A stretch of 64,000 nt of DNA from Fodinicola acaciae (GCF_010993745.1 NZ_WOTN01000002.1:1302001-1366000), one strand, 5' to 3'. Shown: positions 8,193 through 17,631, counted from the stretch's first letter. Translations and numbers: made by a program. Notes: generated by a model from the sequence alone, not told the origin.

Positions 8193-9110
8193 GTGAGCCG
8201 GCGCGGGTGGCTGCTTTTCGCGGCGATGTGCCTGATCTGGGGTATTCCGTATCTGATGATCAAGGTCGCGGTGCTGGAGGTTGCCGCTCCGGTGCTGGTG
8301 GTGGCGCGTACGGCGGTGGCGGCCGCGGTGTTGCTGCCGCTGGCGATCCGGTCCGGCCGGTTTGACCTGATACGCAAATACTGGCTGCCGATCACGGCTT
8401 TCGCCGTGCTGGAAATCATCGGACCGTGGTGGCTGCTCGCCGACGCCGAACGCAGCCTCACCAGCTCGACGACCGGCCTGCTGATCGCCGCCGTGCCGAT
8501 CTTCAGCGCGATCATCTCGCGGCTGACCGGATCCGCCGAGCGGCTCACCAAAACCCGGTGGACCGGCCTGCTGATCGGCCTCGCCGGCGTCGCATTGCTG
8601 GCCGCGCCGGACCTGCGCGTCGGCAGCATGTTGCCGGTGTTGGAGGTGTTGCTGGTGGCCGTCGGATACGCCAGCGCGCCATTGATCGTCGCGCGAAAGC
8701 TGCCGGACGTGCCCAGCATCACGATGAATTTCGTCTGCCTGACCGGCGCTGCGCTGGTCTACACACCGGCGGCGATCGCGAGCTGGCCGGCGCAGCTGCC
8801 GAGTTTTCGCGCGTTGGCGGCGTTGGCCGGGCTCGGCGTGCTCTGCACCGCGATCGCGCTGGTGATTTTCTTCGCGCTCATTCGCGAGGTCGGACCGACG
8901 CGGGCGATGGTCATCACCTACTTCAACCCGGCGATTGCCGTTGTCGCCGGTGTTTCCCTGCTCGGAGAGCCGTTGACGGTGCCGATCGTGATCGCGTTCG
9001 CGCTCATTCTCGGTGGCTCGTTTCTGGCCACCTCTCGTACGCGCGAACCGGTCGACGGCGCCGCGATCTCAGGAGAGCCGGAGCCGGGGCTGGCCGAAAA
9101 GTCCGCCTAA
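8193..9110 (+). CDS. EamA/DMT-family inner-membrane exporter
   Basis: Protein of 305 residues, predicted ten transmembrane helices in two EamA repeats, starting from GTG. The first repeat contains W-G-I-P-Y-L-M-I-K, the typical first-helix motif of DMT drug/metabolite transporters; the second ends G-E-P-L-T-V-P-I-V-I-A. It probably exports a small metabolite or drug. An AraC regulator sits directly upstream on the same strand, an arrangement common for inducible exporters. Its TAA stop is the first three bases of the hairpin element at 9108-9273. Confidence 0.85.
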   Translation: MSRRGWLLFAAMCLIWGIPYLMIKVAVLEVAAPVLVVARTAVAAAVLLPLAIRSGRFDLIRKYWLPITAFAVLEIIGPWWLLADAERSLTSSTTGLLIAAVPIFSAIISRLTGSAERLTKTRWTGLLIGLAGVALLAAPDLRVGSMLPVLEVLLVAVGYASAPLIVARKLPDVPSITMNFVCLTGAALVYTPAAIASWPAQLPSFRALAALAGLGVLCTAIALVIFFALIREVGPTRAMVITYFNPAIAVVAGVSLLGEPLTVPIVIAFALILGGSFLATSRTREPVDGAAISGEPEPGLAEKSA

Positions 9111-9273
9111 GGCGTTTCTCCAAAACCAGGCACGCGATAGCCGAGCCCAAACGCCGGCTGCCAGCACCGGACGATGACCCACCATAGCGCTGCTATTTGG
9201 GCCATCGTCCGGCGCAGGCAGGCCGACGTTGGATCTCGACTCTCGAGCACCTGGATTTTGGAGACACGCCTTA
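9108..9273. repeat. Intergenic hairpin element, copy B (GATAGC core, nested stem)
   Basis: Outer arms TAAGGCGTTTCTCCAAAA and TTTTGGAGACACGCCTTA are complementary with one mismatch. The TAA at each end is the stop codon of the EamA gene (plus) and of the GH29 gene (minus). Inside are the shared core halves GCGATAGCCGAGCCCAAACG and GTTGGATCTCGACTCTC, then a nested perfect stem CCGGACGATG / CATCGTCCGG. The arms have no similarity to those of copy A or C, only the core does. Confidence 0.8.
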
Positions 9274-10710
9274 AACCGGATCGGTTGCCGCGGTGGCCGG
9301 ATGGAGCTCGACGGTCGTCGCGTACGGATCGCGGTGGCCGTCCGGCAGCCAGATCCGCGTGCCCTGCGGCGACTGCTGCCAACGCAGGTCGCGACCGTCC
9401 ATGGCGCGGACGCGTGCGACGACCGGCAGGCGGACGTCAATGTCCACTGTGGACGACGGCGGCGAGCCTAGTACGGTCGCGTAGAGGCTCGATTTCGCCG
9501 TCGTGTAACGGATGTCCTGACCGTCGGTGGTGGCGCCCTTGGCACGGCGCCACGGCCGGCTGCCGTAGATGGCCTTTCCGTTCGTACGCAACCACCGCCC
9601 GAGACTCAGCAGCGGCACGGCCTGCCGCGCGACGATCTCACCTGTCTCGGTCGGTCCGACGTTGATGAGCAGGTTGCCGCCGGCGGCCACGATGTCGACG
9701 AAGAGGTGCAGCAACGCTCTCGCGTCCAGGTAGGTGCTGGCGTCCTCCTGGCGGTTGTAGCCAAACGAATAGCCGATGCCACGGCACGCCTCCCATTTCC
9801 GGCCTGCCGGCCCGTTGGTCTGCGCGTATTCCAACGTGACGAAGTCGGCGCGTGCCTTTCCGGTGCTCTGCCGGCCGACGTCGAAGCGGTCGTTGACAAT
9901 GCCGTCCGGCACGGTTTTGGCGTACGCGCCGAAAAGCGCGTCGAGCCCATCATAGGGTTGGAAGCCGTAGTCGCTCCACAACACGCTCGGCCGATATTTG
10001 GCGATCAGCTCGCGCCAGTGAGCGTCCGCGTAGCGCAGATATTCCCTGCCGCGTGGCACAGCGGCGAAAAGCGACTCGCTGTCGACGATCGGAATGCCAC
10101 CGAACGTCCAGTCCATCCCGGTCGAGTAGTATGTGCCGAAGCGGAGGCCGCGCTGCCGTACGGCCACCGCCAGCTCGCCGACGATGTCCCGGCCGGCCTG
10201 CCATTTCGCTTTGCGAGGATTGGCGTGCGCACTCGGCCAGAGCAGAAAACCATCCTCGGTCTTGGTCGTCAGCACGGCATATTTCGCGCCGTACAAACGA
10301 AACTGCTCGGCCCAGGCGGCCGGGTCGACGGCCGCGATCGACCGCAGGCGAAATCGCTCGACGAACGCGTCGTATGGCAGGCCGCCGTATTTTTCCTGGT
10401 GGTGCCGGCCGGTTTCACTGCCTGGCACCGCCATCGTGTTCTGATACATCTCGGCATACGGCAGCGCGCGCCACAGCTGTTGTTGCTGCCAGCGCGGCAC
10501 GGAGCCGGGATCGCCGACGCTGGCGAGATTCGGCCGGACCAGCGGCGCGAATGCCGGAATGGACGCGGCGTTCCAGTGTATGAAGACGCCGAGTTTCGCG
10601 TCGTCATACCAGGAAGTCGAAGCGCTGGAGGGAATGGCCGTTGCCGCGATCCCGACCGCCGAAACTCCAAGAAATCCGCGCCGTGTCATCGGAAGCTGGG
10701 GGATATGCAT
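9271..10710 (-). CDS. GH29 alpha-L-fucosidase, Tat-exported
   Basis: Protein of 479 residues from the ATG at 10710 (an ATG at 10689 is also possible). A twin-arginine signal T-R-R-G-F-L-G-V-S lies near residue 8, ending about P-S-S-A-S. The catalytic barrel begins S-W-Y-D-D-A-K-L-G-V-F-I-H-W, the GH29 signature; V-L-W-S-D-Y-G-F carries the nucleophile Asp and G-I-V-N-D-R-F follows as in the family. It should release terminal alpha-L-fucose by a retaining mechanism outside the cell. A GH95-like gene lies 8 kb upstream, which suggests use of fucosylated plant or fungal glycans. The TAA stop is inside hairpin element B. Confidence 0.88.
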   Translation of the reverse strand: MHIPQLPMTRRGFLGVSAVGIAATAIPSSASTSWYDDAKLGVFIHWNAASIPAFAPLVRPNLASVGDPGSVPRWQQQQLWRALPYAEMYQNTMAVPGSETGRHHQEKYGGLPYDAFVERFRLRSIAAVDPAAWAEQFRLYGAKYAVLTTKTEDGFLLWPSAHANPRKAKWQAGRDIVGELAVAVRQRGLRFGTYYSTGMDWTFGGIPIVDSESLFAAVPRGREYLRYADAHWRELIAKYRPSVLWSDYGFQPYDGLDALFGAYAKTVPDGIVNDRFDVGRQSTGKARADFVTLEYAQTNGPAGRKWEACRGIGYSFGYNRQEDASTYLDARALLHLFVDIVAAGGNLLINVGPTETGEIVARQAVPLLSLGRWLRTNGKAIYGSRPWRRAKGATTDGQDIRYTTAKSSLYATVLGSPPSSTVDIDVRLPVVARVRAMDGRDLRWQQSPQGTRIWLPDGHRDPYATTVELHPATAATDPV

Positions 10711-10789
10711 AAGAAGTGACGATAGGATGGTGGTCCGTCGCGGAGAAAGCGCGATACGTCGGCCGATCGGCGACGATCGAAGTCTTGTG

Positions 10790-12034
10790 CTATCGACCGG
10801 AAGCTGGTAGGGCGTCCAACAGCCGCAAAGCGCGCAGTGACAGCTCGATGTCGAAGCGTTTGTTGGGATCCTGCAACCGGTCGCCGAACAGACCCTCCAG
10901 CTGGTGAAGGCGATAGCGTACGGTCTGCGGGTGGACGCCGAGCCGGGTGGCGATTTCCGGAGCACCGCTGTTGGTCTGCAGCCAGGCAAGCAGCGTCTCG
11001 GACAGCCGGAGCCGTTGTTTGTCGGTCAGTCCGGCCAGTGGCGCGAGCGCCTGGCTGGCGAGCGTACGCAGCAGCAGCTCGTCGGAAAGCATCAACAGCA
11101 CGGAAAGATGGTCGGCGCAGTCGGTCACCGTGCGGTCCGGCAGTTGGCCGCGCTGCATCGCGTGCAGGGCGCGCTGGGCAAGCTGCCACGATTTCCTTGA
11201 CTCGGCAGGAGAAACCGCCGGACCGACGACCGCGCGCCAGCCTGGCAGCTCGGCCGGCAGGTCGCCGGCGAACAGCCGCGGATCCTCGGCGATCAGGCAC
11301 GGGTTGGTGCCTTCGAGGTCGACCAGCACGGCGTCGTCGAATGTCGGTGCCAGCTGCTCGCTGGCAGGTCGGCAGCGGTCCAACACCACCACGGAAAGGC
11401 GGTGCGGCAACGGCCAGTCCGCGGCGACAGCCAGATCCGCGAGTGCTTCCGGCGATGGCGGGGGATCGGCCAGCAACAGGTCGACCAGCCGCTTGCGACG
11501 ACGGTGGATCGCGCCGGCCGTGCGCGCCTGCGCTGCCGTGTATCCTTCCACCGACAGCGTCGACAACTCTTCTATGTAAGCGAAAATCGACTCGGCCAGC
11601 AGGCAGAGAACGGCGGTCGGTACGCCGACCCGCTGGCACACCTCGGCCATCCGCCGCCACGCCGTACGCGCGCCGATCCGGTAGGCGGCCTGCAGGCTGT
11701 CCAGGCTGCGCCCCTCGCTGAACTCGAGTTTTCCCAGTGTGCGGAACAACTCCGCCTCGTCGGCCGGCAGGCCTTCGCGGCGGCCGAGCCGGTCGATGAA
11801 CTGGACGATGGCCGACTCGACGCCGGCGGTGATGACCTCGCCGAACGGACCTTCCAGCGGACGCGCGTATTCCGGCACGCCGCGCTGGATCTCGCGGATG
11901 ATGTCGCGCGCCGAGTCGGCCGCACGGGGCCGGAAAACCTTTCCGAGGTCAGCTGGCAACGCGGCCCACAGTCGGCGGGTGCGGTCCTCCCGCGCCGCGT
12001 CGGCCTCGATCCCGTTCGTCAGTCTCACCGCCAT
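10790..12034 (-). CDS. PucR-family transcriptional regulator (CdaR-like C-terminal HTH)
   Basis: Protein of 414 residues. The N-terminal 200 residues are helical (RsbT co-antagonist/PucR-associated type, F-I-D-R-L-G-R-R-E), followed by a GGDEF-like degenerate middle region. The C-terminus has the PucR helix-turn-helix: A-T-R-L-G-V-H-P-Q-T-V-R-Y-R-L-H-Q-L-E, then D-P-N-K-R-F-D-I-E-L-S-L. It should bind DNA and respond to an unknown ligand. A paralogue lies immediately upstream on the same strand (stop at 12120, 85 bp away). The divergent or downstream target is not evident; the GH29 gene follows 79 bp after its stop on the same strand. Confidence 0.85.
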   Translation of the reverse strand: MAVRLTNGIEADAAREDRTRRLWAALPADLGKVFRPRAADSARDIIREIQRGVPEYARPLEGPFGEVITAGVESAIVQFIDRLGRREGLPADEAELFRTLGKLEFSEGRSLDSLQAAYRIGARTAWRRMAEVCQRVGVPTAVLCLLAESIFAYIEELSTLSVEGYTAAQARTAGAIHRRRKRLVDLLLADPPPSPEALADLAVAADWPLPHRLSVVVLDRCRPASEQLAPTFDDAVLVDLEGTNPCLIAEDPRLFAGDLPAELPGWRAVVGPAVSPAESRKSWQLAQRALHAMQRGQLPDRTVTDCADHLSVLLMLSDELLLRTLASQALAPLAGLTDKQRLRLSETLLAWLQTNSGAPEIATRLGVHPQTVRYRLHQLEGLFGDRLQDPNKRFDIELSLRALRLLDALPASGR

Positions 12035-12119
12035 GGTGAACCAAATCTCCCCTGTGCACCTTATGCCAGGTACGTGGCGAGACTATTTTCCGATCAGCGG
12101 GAAGTCAATGCCTGCCGAG

Positions 12120-13199
12120 TCAGCCCAGACCCGGCATCCGCTTCTCCGCGATCCGCAGCGCGTACAACGGATGGTTGGCACCCAAGGCCGCTGGTGCCGC
12201 GTGATGCGAGTGTCCACTGTGGTCGGTCGGCCGGTGCACCGGTTCGGTGACCCACGGCACCAAAGTCTCACACAGCCTGGCGCGCTGGCGCTCCGACAAC
12301 GCTCCGAGCGGCGTCGGCGACCGGTCGGTGGACGTGCGCCGGAGCAACGGATGCAGGTCGCACCAGATGACCGGCTGGTCGGCGAGTACGCCGCGGTCGG
12401 TCAGCTCCAAAGCACGGATCGCGGCGGCCCAGGACTCGCGCGCCGCCGTCACCGGCAGCAGTGGACCGACTACGATCCGGCGGATCTTTCCTTTGCTGGC
12501 AAGCCTCGACAGCGCGCGCGGCTCGGCGGTGATCAGCCGCGCCGGCGTGCTTTCGTCGTCGAACAGGCTGGAGTGGCCGGGGTCGAACTCGTCGCCTTCG
12601 ACCAGGACGACGGAGATTTCCGCTGGCAGCGGCCATTGTGCGGCGGCCGCCAGGGCCAGCAGCACGTCGGCGTCCGGTGGCGATGGCGCTAGCAGCTGGC
12701 GGAGCAGCGTTCGCCGGAATGCGGGCAATTCCCGACCGGCCGGCGCGGTGATCGCGCGATAACCCTGTGCGGTGATGGTAAACAGCTCGTTCGCGTACCG
12801 ATACGCCGCGTCACTCAGCTCGCACAAGGCGGCACCGGACAGGCCGAGCCGCTGGCACTCGCCGGACAGGTGCCGCCAGCCGATCCAGGCACCGGCCAGA
12901 AACGCGTTATGCACGGTTTCCAGGGAGAAACCGTCACGGGCCTGCTCGGATCCGAAGTGGCGCAGCCAGAAAACGTCTTCCGCGCGGCGTACGGCCGGAT
13001 TCTCCAGTCGGTCGATGAAGCCGCTCAGCGCCTTTTCGATGACCTGTTGGCGAACACCGATCGACCGGGGCGCACGCCAGCATTCCGGCATCCGCTCGGC
13101 GAGGTGCGCGGCGATCTCGGCCGCCACCAGCGGAGCCTGCCGGCGTAGCGCGGCTGGCAGACGAAGCGAGACGACCTCTGCGACCGCGGGCTGCGCCAT
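12120..13199 (-). CDS. PucR-like regulator paralogue with degenerate C-terminal HTH
   Basis: Protein of 359 residues from the ATG at 13199, preceded by GGTGGAGGGGG, a strong ribosome site. Its N-terminal and middle regions follow the neighbouring PucR protein (F-I-D-R-L-E-N-P, Y-R-A-I-T-A-P-A-G, P-L-P-A-E-I-S-V-V-L-V, L-S-E-R-Q-R-A-R-L-C-E-T-L). After that point the expected H-P-Q-T-V-R-Y-R-L helix is replaced by a short H/A-rich tail, A-L-G-A-N-H-P-L-Y-A-L-R-I. The other two frames do not restore the motif. It may not bind DNA alone; it could act as a partner or sensor for its paralogue. Confidence 0.75.
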   Translation of the reverse strand: MAQPAVAEVVSLRLPAALRRQAPLVAAEIAAHLAERMPECWRAPRSIGVRQQVIEKALSGFIDRLENPAVRRAEDVFWLRHFGSEQARDGFSLETVHNAFLAGAWIGWRHLSGECQRLGLSGAALCELSDAAYRYANELFTITAQGYRAITAPAGRELPAFRRTLLRQLLAPSPPDADVLLALAAAAQWPLPAEISVVLVEGDEFDPGHSSLFDDESTPARLITAEPRALSRLASKGKIRRIVVGPLLPVTAARESWAAAIRALELTDRGVLADQPVIWCDLHPLLRRTSTDRSPTPLGALSERQRARLCETLVPWVTEPVHRPTDHSGHSHHAAPAALGANHPLYALRIAEKRMPGLG

Positions 13200-13387
13200 G
13201 GACCCCCTCCACCCGAAACGGCCCGAGCGGGGGAAGATTTTCGCTCGGAGCCAGGAAATCGTAAAATCGGCCGACAATCCGTGTCAACCTCGCAAAAAGC
13301 GCGCGGGCCTGCGGACGTCCGACGGGTGGAAACCACGCAGTGTGGTGCGGGATCCGGGGACGAATGTGTGTCCCCGGATGACAAAAA

Positions 13388-14311
13388 CTACGGTACGAGC
13401 ACGAGCTTGCCGCGGGTGTGCCGCTTCTCCAGCTCGCGGAAGGCGTCCTGGACCCGCTCGAGCGGATACGTCGCGGCCACCGGAATCTTCAGCTTTCCGG
13501 CCACGATCAGCTCGGCGAGCTCGGCCAGTACGTCCGCCGTCGAGGCCGCCGCGTTGCCGTCGGCCTTCACACCGTGCTTCTCCACCGCGGCGAAGTTGAT
13601 GATGGTGTCGACTCGTTCCGGCCGTACGCCGAGCTCCTCGACCGCGATGTCGACGTAGTCGGCGCCGTACGTGTCGATGAACGCGTCGAGCTTGCCGCCG
13701 GCCGCTGCCAGAATGCGCTGCGCGACGCCTTCGCCGTACGCGACCGGGACCACGGCGTGCTCGGTCAACCAGCTGTGATTCGCTTCACCGGCAATGCCGA
13801 TCACGCTCGCGCCGGCGTTACGTGCGAGCTGCACGACGACCGAGCCGACGCCGCCGGCCGCGCCGGAGACGGCGACCGTGTCGCCCGGCTTGAGGTTGAC
13901 CGCGGCCACCGCGGCGTACGCCGTCGTGCCGACGACATAAAGTCCGCCGGCAGCCTCCCAGGACACGTCGGCCGGCTTCGGTGTCACGTTGGCCGCTTCG
14001 ACCACCGTGTATTCGGCGTGACTGCTGCGATTTTCGACGAAGCCGATCACCTCGTCGCCGACGTTGATGCCGGACACTCCGTCGCCGGTCGCGGCGACGA
14101 CGCCGGCCAGATCACTGCCTTGCCCACTGGGAAAGGTCGCCGGCCAGCGCTCGTGCAGGGCGCCCTTGCGGATCATCGCCTCGCCGGGGTTGATCCCGGC
14201 GGCCTTCACCTCGACGAGCAGCTGTCCCGGCCCCGGCGTCGGCCGCGGCACGTCGACCACCTGAAGCACGTCGATGTCACCGTATTCGCGGAACCTGACC
14301 GCTTTGGTCAT
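13388..14311 (-). CDS. Zinc-less MDR-family NADP-dependent quinone-type oxidoreductase
   Basis: Protein of 307 residues; the ATG at 14311 follows AAGGAGAC. The N-terminal GroES-like domain has A-G-I-N-P-G-E-A-M-I-R and lacks the Cys/His zinc ligands of alcohol dehydrogenases. The Rossmann domain contains V-S-G-A-A-G-G-V-G-S-V-V-V-Q-L-A, the cofactor-binding motif of quinone oxidoreductases. The C-terminal H-T-R-G-K-L-V-L is the usual ending. It likely reduces quinones or alpha,beta-unsaturated carbonyls with NADPH. No operon partner is apparent; the neighbouring sugar-binding gene upstream is separated by a strong terminator. Confidence 0.87.
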   Translation of the reverse strand: MTKAVRFREYGDIDVLQVVDVPRPTPGPGQLLVEVKAAGINPGEAMIRKGALHERWPATFPSGQGSDLAGVVAATGDGVSGINVGDEVIGFVENRSSHAEYTVVEAANVTPKPADVSWEAAGGLYVVGTTAYAAVAAVNLKPGDTVAVSGAAGGVGSVVVQLARNAGASVIGIAGEANHSWLTEHAVVPVAYGEGVAQRILAAAGGKLDAFIDTYGADYVDIAVEELGVRPERVDTIINFAAVEKHGVKADGNAAASTADVLAELAELIVAGKLKIPVAATYPLERVQDAFRELEKRHTRGKLVLVP

Positions 14312-14372
14312 GTCGGTCTCCTTTGCGTCCGTACTCGTGGACGGCAAACAGCGACCGGCGGCGAATCATTCC

Positions 14373-14405
14373 CCGAGGGTGACGCCGTTAAAGCGTCACC
14401 CTCGG
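14373..14405 (-). terminator. Strong hairpin terminator after the sugar-binding protein gene
   Basis: CCGAGGGTGACGC and GCGTCACCCTCGG form a perfect 13-bp stem with a 7-nt loop, 9 bp after the stop of the gene at 14414-15835 and 62 bp before the start of the oxidoreductase gene. There is no T-run, as is common for actinobacterial terminators. Confidence 0.75.
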
Positions 14406-14413
14406 CGGGGTTG

Positions 14414-15835
14414 TCAGTGCTTGAACTTCTTGATGGAGGAATCCTTGGCCGTACGGTCGGAGAGCGCCTGCGCGCGCGTGATCCAGTCGGCCACCGAGAG
14501 CTGTTTGTTCATCAGCAGGCCGGTGTTCTGGCCGATCTGCTTGGCCATCGGGCCGTACCAGGTGGCGACCTTCGGCTGGATGGTGTTGTCGCCGGCCGCT
14601 TTCAGTGCCGCGTCGGCCGACTTGACGCCAGGTGGGAGGTTGCCGCCCCCGGCGTCCTGAACGCAGGTCAGCGCGCTCACCTTCTGCGAGAAGTTTTGCG
14701 CCTGTGCCTTGGAAAGCATGACGCGCAGGAACTCAAGGCCGCCGAGCTGGTTCTTCGCGTCCTTCGGCACGACGAACATCTCGGTGGAGGACGACCAGAT
14801 GGTGCCGTACGGAAGTTTGTCGGCGGCGGAAACCGACGGCGGCGCCTGTACGGCCATGCCGAAGTCGGCCGGCGTGGTGCTCTTCGACTCGTTCTCCACC
14901 CACGAGCCGTTGGGAATGAACGCCGCTTTTCCTTGGTTCCACGCGGTTTGCGACTCGATGTGGGTCAGTCCCGCGCTGCCGGCCAGCACATATCCCTTGG
15001 CGGCCAGCTCGGCGTAGGGCTCCAGCGCCGACTTGACCGCCGGATTCTTCCACGCGTTGGGCTCGAGGTTGTCGATGGCGATCATCGCCTCTTTGCCGCC
15101 GACCTTGGCGATCTGCGTCCACAGCGAGAAATGCATGTAGTCCGGATACTTGCCGGCGTACGTCCAGCCGGCGATGCCTGCTTTCTTGAGCTTTTCGCAG
15201 GCTGCCAGCATCTCCTGCCAGGTCTGCGGCGGCGTGATGCCCTGCTTCTGCAGCAACGTCGAGGAATACCAGATGCCGTAGACGGCCTGCACGTAGTTGA
15301 GCGCGTAAACCTCCTTGCCGCCGTACTGGCCGTTTTCGACGATCCCCGGCCGCAGCGTGTCGCGTACTTTCTTGTTGGGATCGTCAAGAGACGGCGCGTC
15401 GAGCAGCGGTGTGAGGTCGGCGAGCTGACCCTTGCTGGTCAACGCGTTCATGTCCATGCTCTGCGCGCCGGAGTTGTCGATCACGTCCGGCGGGTTGCCG
15501 CCGACGAAACGCGGCGCGAGCTGCTGCTGGATCTGTTGCGTGCCGGTGTGTTTGATGGTCGCCTTCGGATATTTCTTCTTGTACGAGTTCTCCGCGTCGA
15601 TCGCGTACTGGTCGCCGTAGCCGCCCTTGAAGATGACCACGTCCAGCGGTCCGTCTTCCTTGACACCGAGCGGGTTTTCCTTGCTGACCGCGCCCTTCAG
15701 CTGACCGCCGCCGGAGCCAGAACCGCCGCCGGCCGCGCAGGCGTCCAGCACGGCGACTCCGGGGACGGCTAACGCGCCGAGTGCGGCCGCACGGCCGAGC
15801 AGGGTTCGCCGGGACACGTTGGTCGGTTCTGCCAT
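14414..15835 (-). CDS. NgcE-like carbohydrate ABC transporter substrate-binding lipoprotein (orphan)
   Basis: Protein of 473 residues; the ATG follows ACGAGGAG. The N-terminus has a twin-arginine segment (S-R-R-T-L-L-G-R) and a lipobox-like V-L-D-A-C, then a Gly/Ser linker. The body is a family-1 sugar-binding fold resembling the N-acetylglucosamine/diacetylchitobiose binding protein NgcE (P-L-D-V-V-I-F-K-G-G-Y-G, G-I-W-Y-S-S-T-L-L, G-W-T-Y-A-G-K-Y-P-D-Y). It should deliver an amino-sugar oligomer to a permease. No permease or ATPase genes are next to it, so it is either an orphan or uses permeases encoded elsewhere, possibly those at 34.6-36.4 kb. Confidence 0.83.
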   Translation of the reverse strand: MAEPTNVSRRTLLGRAAALGALAVPGVAVLDACAAGGGSGSGGGQLKGAVSKENPLGVKEDGPLDVVIFKGGYGDQYAIDAENSYKKKYPKATIKHTGTQQIQQQLAPRFVGGNPPDVIDNSGAQSMDMNALTSKGQLADLTPLLDAPSLDDPNKKVRDTLRPGIVENGQYGGKEVYALNYVQAVYGIWYSSTLLQKQGITPPQTWQEMLAACEKLKKAGIAGWTYAGKYPDYMHFSLWTQIAKVGGKEAMIAIDNLEPNAWKNPAVKSALEPYAELAAKGYVLAGSAGLTHIESQTAWNQGKAAFIPNGSWVENESKSTTPADFGMAVQAPPSVSAADKLPYGTIWSSSTEMFVVPKDAKNQLGGLEFLRVMLSKAQAQNFSQKVSALTCVQDAGGGNLPPGVKSADAALKAAGDNTIQPKVATWYGPMAKQIGQNTGLLMNKQLSVADWITRAQALSDRTAKDSSIKKFKH

Positions 15836-16017
15836 CTCGTACTCCTCGTGCCTCCGGAAGCTTTTTGACCTGGCCTCCGTGTGGTGGAAAACATAATGCC
15901 GCTCGTGGCCGGTACGCGTCAGGCATTGCCAGGTGTTGACCGTTCCCGGACGTGAACATGACCGCGCGGCTCGTGACCGGTCGTGGCAGACTGCCGGCAA
16001 ATAGTCGTGAATGCGAG

Positions 16018-17631
16018 GTGAGAACGATTCAGCTCCTGCTCGTGGTGGTCGGCGCCATCGCGGTCGCGGCAATCGCCAACCGGCGCGGCATGCAGCCGTC
16101 ACTGGTCGTCGTCATCCTGGCGGCGGCCGTCTCCTTCGTCCCCGGCCTGCCGCGTTTCACGCTGCCGCCGGAGCTGATCCTCGGCGTGGTGCTGCCGCCG
16201 CTGCTCTATTCGGCCGCGCTGGACTTCTCGTTTGTGAGTTTTGCGCGCAACCTGCGGCCGATCCTGTCGCTTGGTGTCGCGTTGGTGCTGGTGTCCACCT
16301 TCGCCACCGGACTGGTCGCGTGGTGGGTCGTGCCGGGACTCGCGTTCGCGCCGGCGCTGGTGCTCGGTGCGGTGGTGGCGCCGACCGACGCGGTCGCCGC
16401 GATCGCGGTCGGCAAGCAGCTCAGCCTGCCGAAGAAGCTGATGGCGATCCTGACCGGCGAGAGCCTGGTCAACGACGCCGCCGCGTTGACGATCTTCACG
16501 CTGACCGTCACGGCGGTGACCGGCGGCGCGACGGCGGCCGGCGGCCCGGTCGGTCTTTTCGCGTACGAGGTGGTCGCCGGCGTGCTGGTCGGACTCGCGG
16601 TCGGCGGTTTCGTCATCCAGATCCGCCGGCGACTGCTGGACAGCGGGTTGGAGACGGCCTTCGGCTTGGTCGTGCCGTTCGCCGCGTACCTGGTCGCCGA
16701 GCAGGTGCACGGCTCTGGCGTACTGGCCGTCGTCGCCGCCGGTTTCATGCTTGGCCACAACGAAACCAGTGCCGGATTCGCGACGCGGCTGCAGGGGCGC
16801 GGTGTGTGGCAGAGCGCGGACGTGTTGTTGGAGTCGTTTGTTTTCGCTTACATGGGGCTGCAGACGCGGTTTGTCTTCGAGGATCTGGCCACTGCCGGCA
16901 TCGACTGGCGCGATTTCGTACTCGGCGCGGCGATCCTGTTGCTCGTGGTGATCCTCGTGCGGCCGTTGTGGGTTTTCCTCACGTACGGAAACAGCGTGCT
17001 GCTGCGCAGAATCACGCGGCGAAAGCTGCCGGATGCGTTGCCATGGCGTTACGCGGTGGTGATTTCGTGGTCGGGAATGCGTGGCGTCGTGACGCTGGCG
17101 GCGGCCGCCGGCATCCCGACCGTCATCGCCAACGGCCAGCCTTTTCCCGGCAGAGCACTGATCCAGGCGCTGGCGTTCGTGCTGGCGATCGGCACTCTGC
17201 TCGCACAGAGTCCGACCCTGCCGATGCTCATCCGGCGGCTGCGGATCTCCGCGCCGGAGGAGCAGCGGCGGCAGAGCGAGGCCGTACGAAAGGCACGGAA
17301 AATCGCCCGTGACGCCACCAGCCGCGCATTGGCGCAGGCGATGAAACACCCACCGGAAGGCGCCGATCCGAAAATGATGGAACGGTTTGCCAGCCGGATG
17401 CGCGCGGCGCTGGCCGAACGACAGCGGGGCTCGGACGCCGACGCGGTCGAGGCCGCGGAGAATTCCACCGCCCGTGCGACGATGTGGGTCGTACGCCAGG
17501 AACTGCTTGCCGCGCAACGTAAAGCGCTCATCCGAGCGCGCGACGAGCGTAAGCTCGATGACGATGTGTTACGGCGGGAGCTGGAACGCCTCGATTACGA
17601 GGAGGCGGCCGCCGCCACTTCGATGGAATGA
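16018..17631 (+). CDS. CPA1-family Na+(K+)/H+ antiporter
   Basis: Protein of 537 residues from the GTG at 16018; the frame is open further upstream but the first helix begins here (I-Q-L-L-L-V-V-V-G-A-I). About twelve transmembrane helices span residues 1-400. Signature motifs of monovalent cation:proton antiporter-1 are present: V-V-A-P-T-D-A-V-A-A-I with the ion-binding Asp, and G-E-S-L-V-N-D-A-A-A-L. The last 120 residues are a charged helical cytoplasmic tail (R-K-A-R-K-I-A-R-D-A, C-terminal L-E-R-L-D-Y-E-E-A), typical of bacterial NhaP/YjcE-like members. It exports Na+ or K+ in exchange for protons. Confidence 0.87.
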   Translation: MRTIQLLLVVVGAIAVAAIANRRGMQPSLVVVILAAAVSFVPGLPRFTLPPELILGVVLPPLLYSAALDFSFVSFARNLRPILSLGVALVLVSTFATGLVAWWVVPGLAFAPALVLGAVVAPTDAVAAIAVGKQLSLPKKLMAILTGESLVNDAAALTIFTLTVTAVTGGATAAGGPVGLFAYEVVAGVLVGLAVGGFVIQIRRRLLDSGLETAFGLVVPFAAYLVAEQVHGSGVLAVVAAGFMLGHNETSAGFATRLQGRGVWQSADVLLESFVFAYMGLQTRFVFEDLATAGIDWRDFVLGAAILLLVVILVRPLWVFLTYGNSVLLRRITRRKLPDALPWRYAVVISWSGMRGVVTLAAAAGIPTVIANGQPFPGRALIQALAFVLAIGTLLAQSPTLPMLIRRLRISAPEEQRRQSEAVRKARKIARDATSRALAQAMKHPPEGADPKMMERFASRMRAALAERQRGSDADAVEAAENSTARATMWVVRQELLAAQRKALIRARDERKLDDDVLRRELERLDYEEAAAATSME

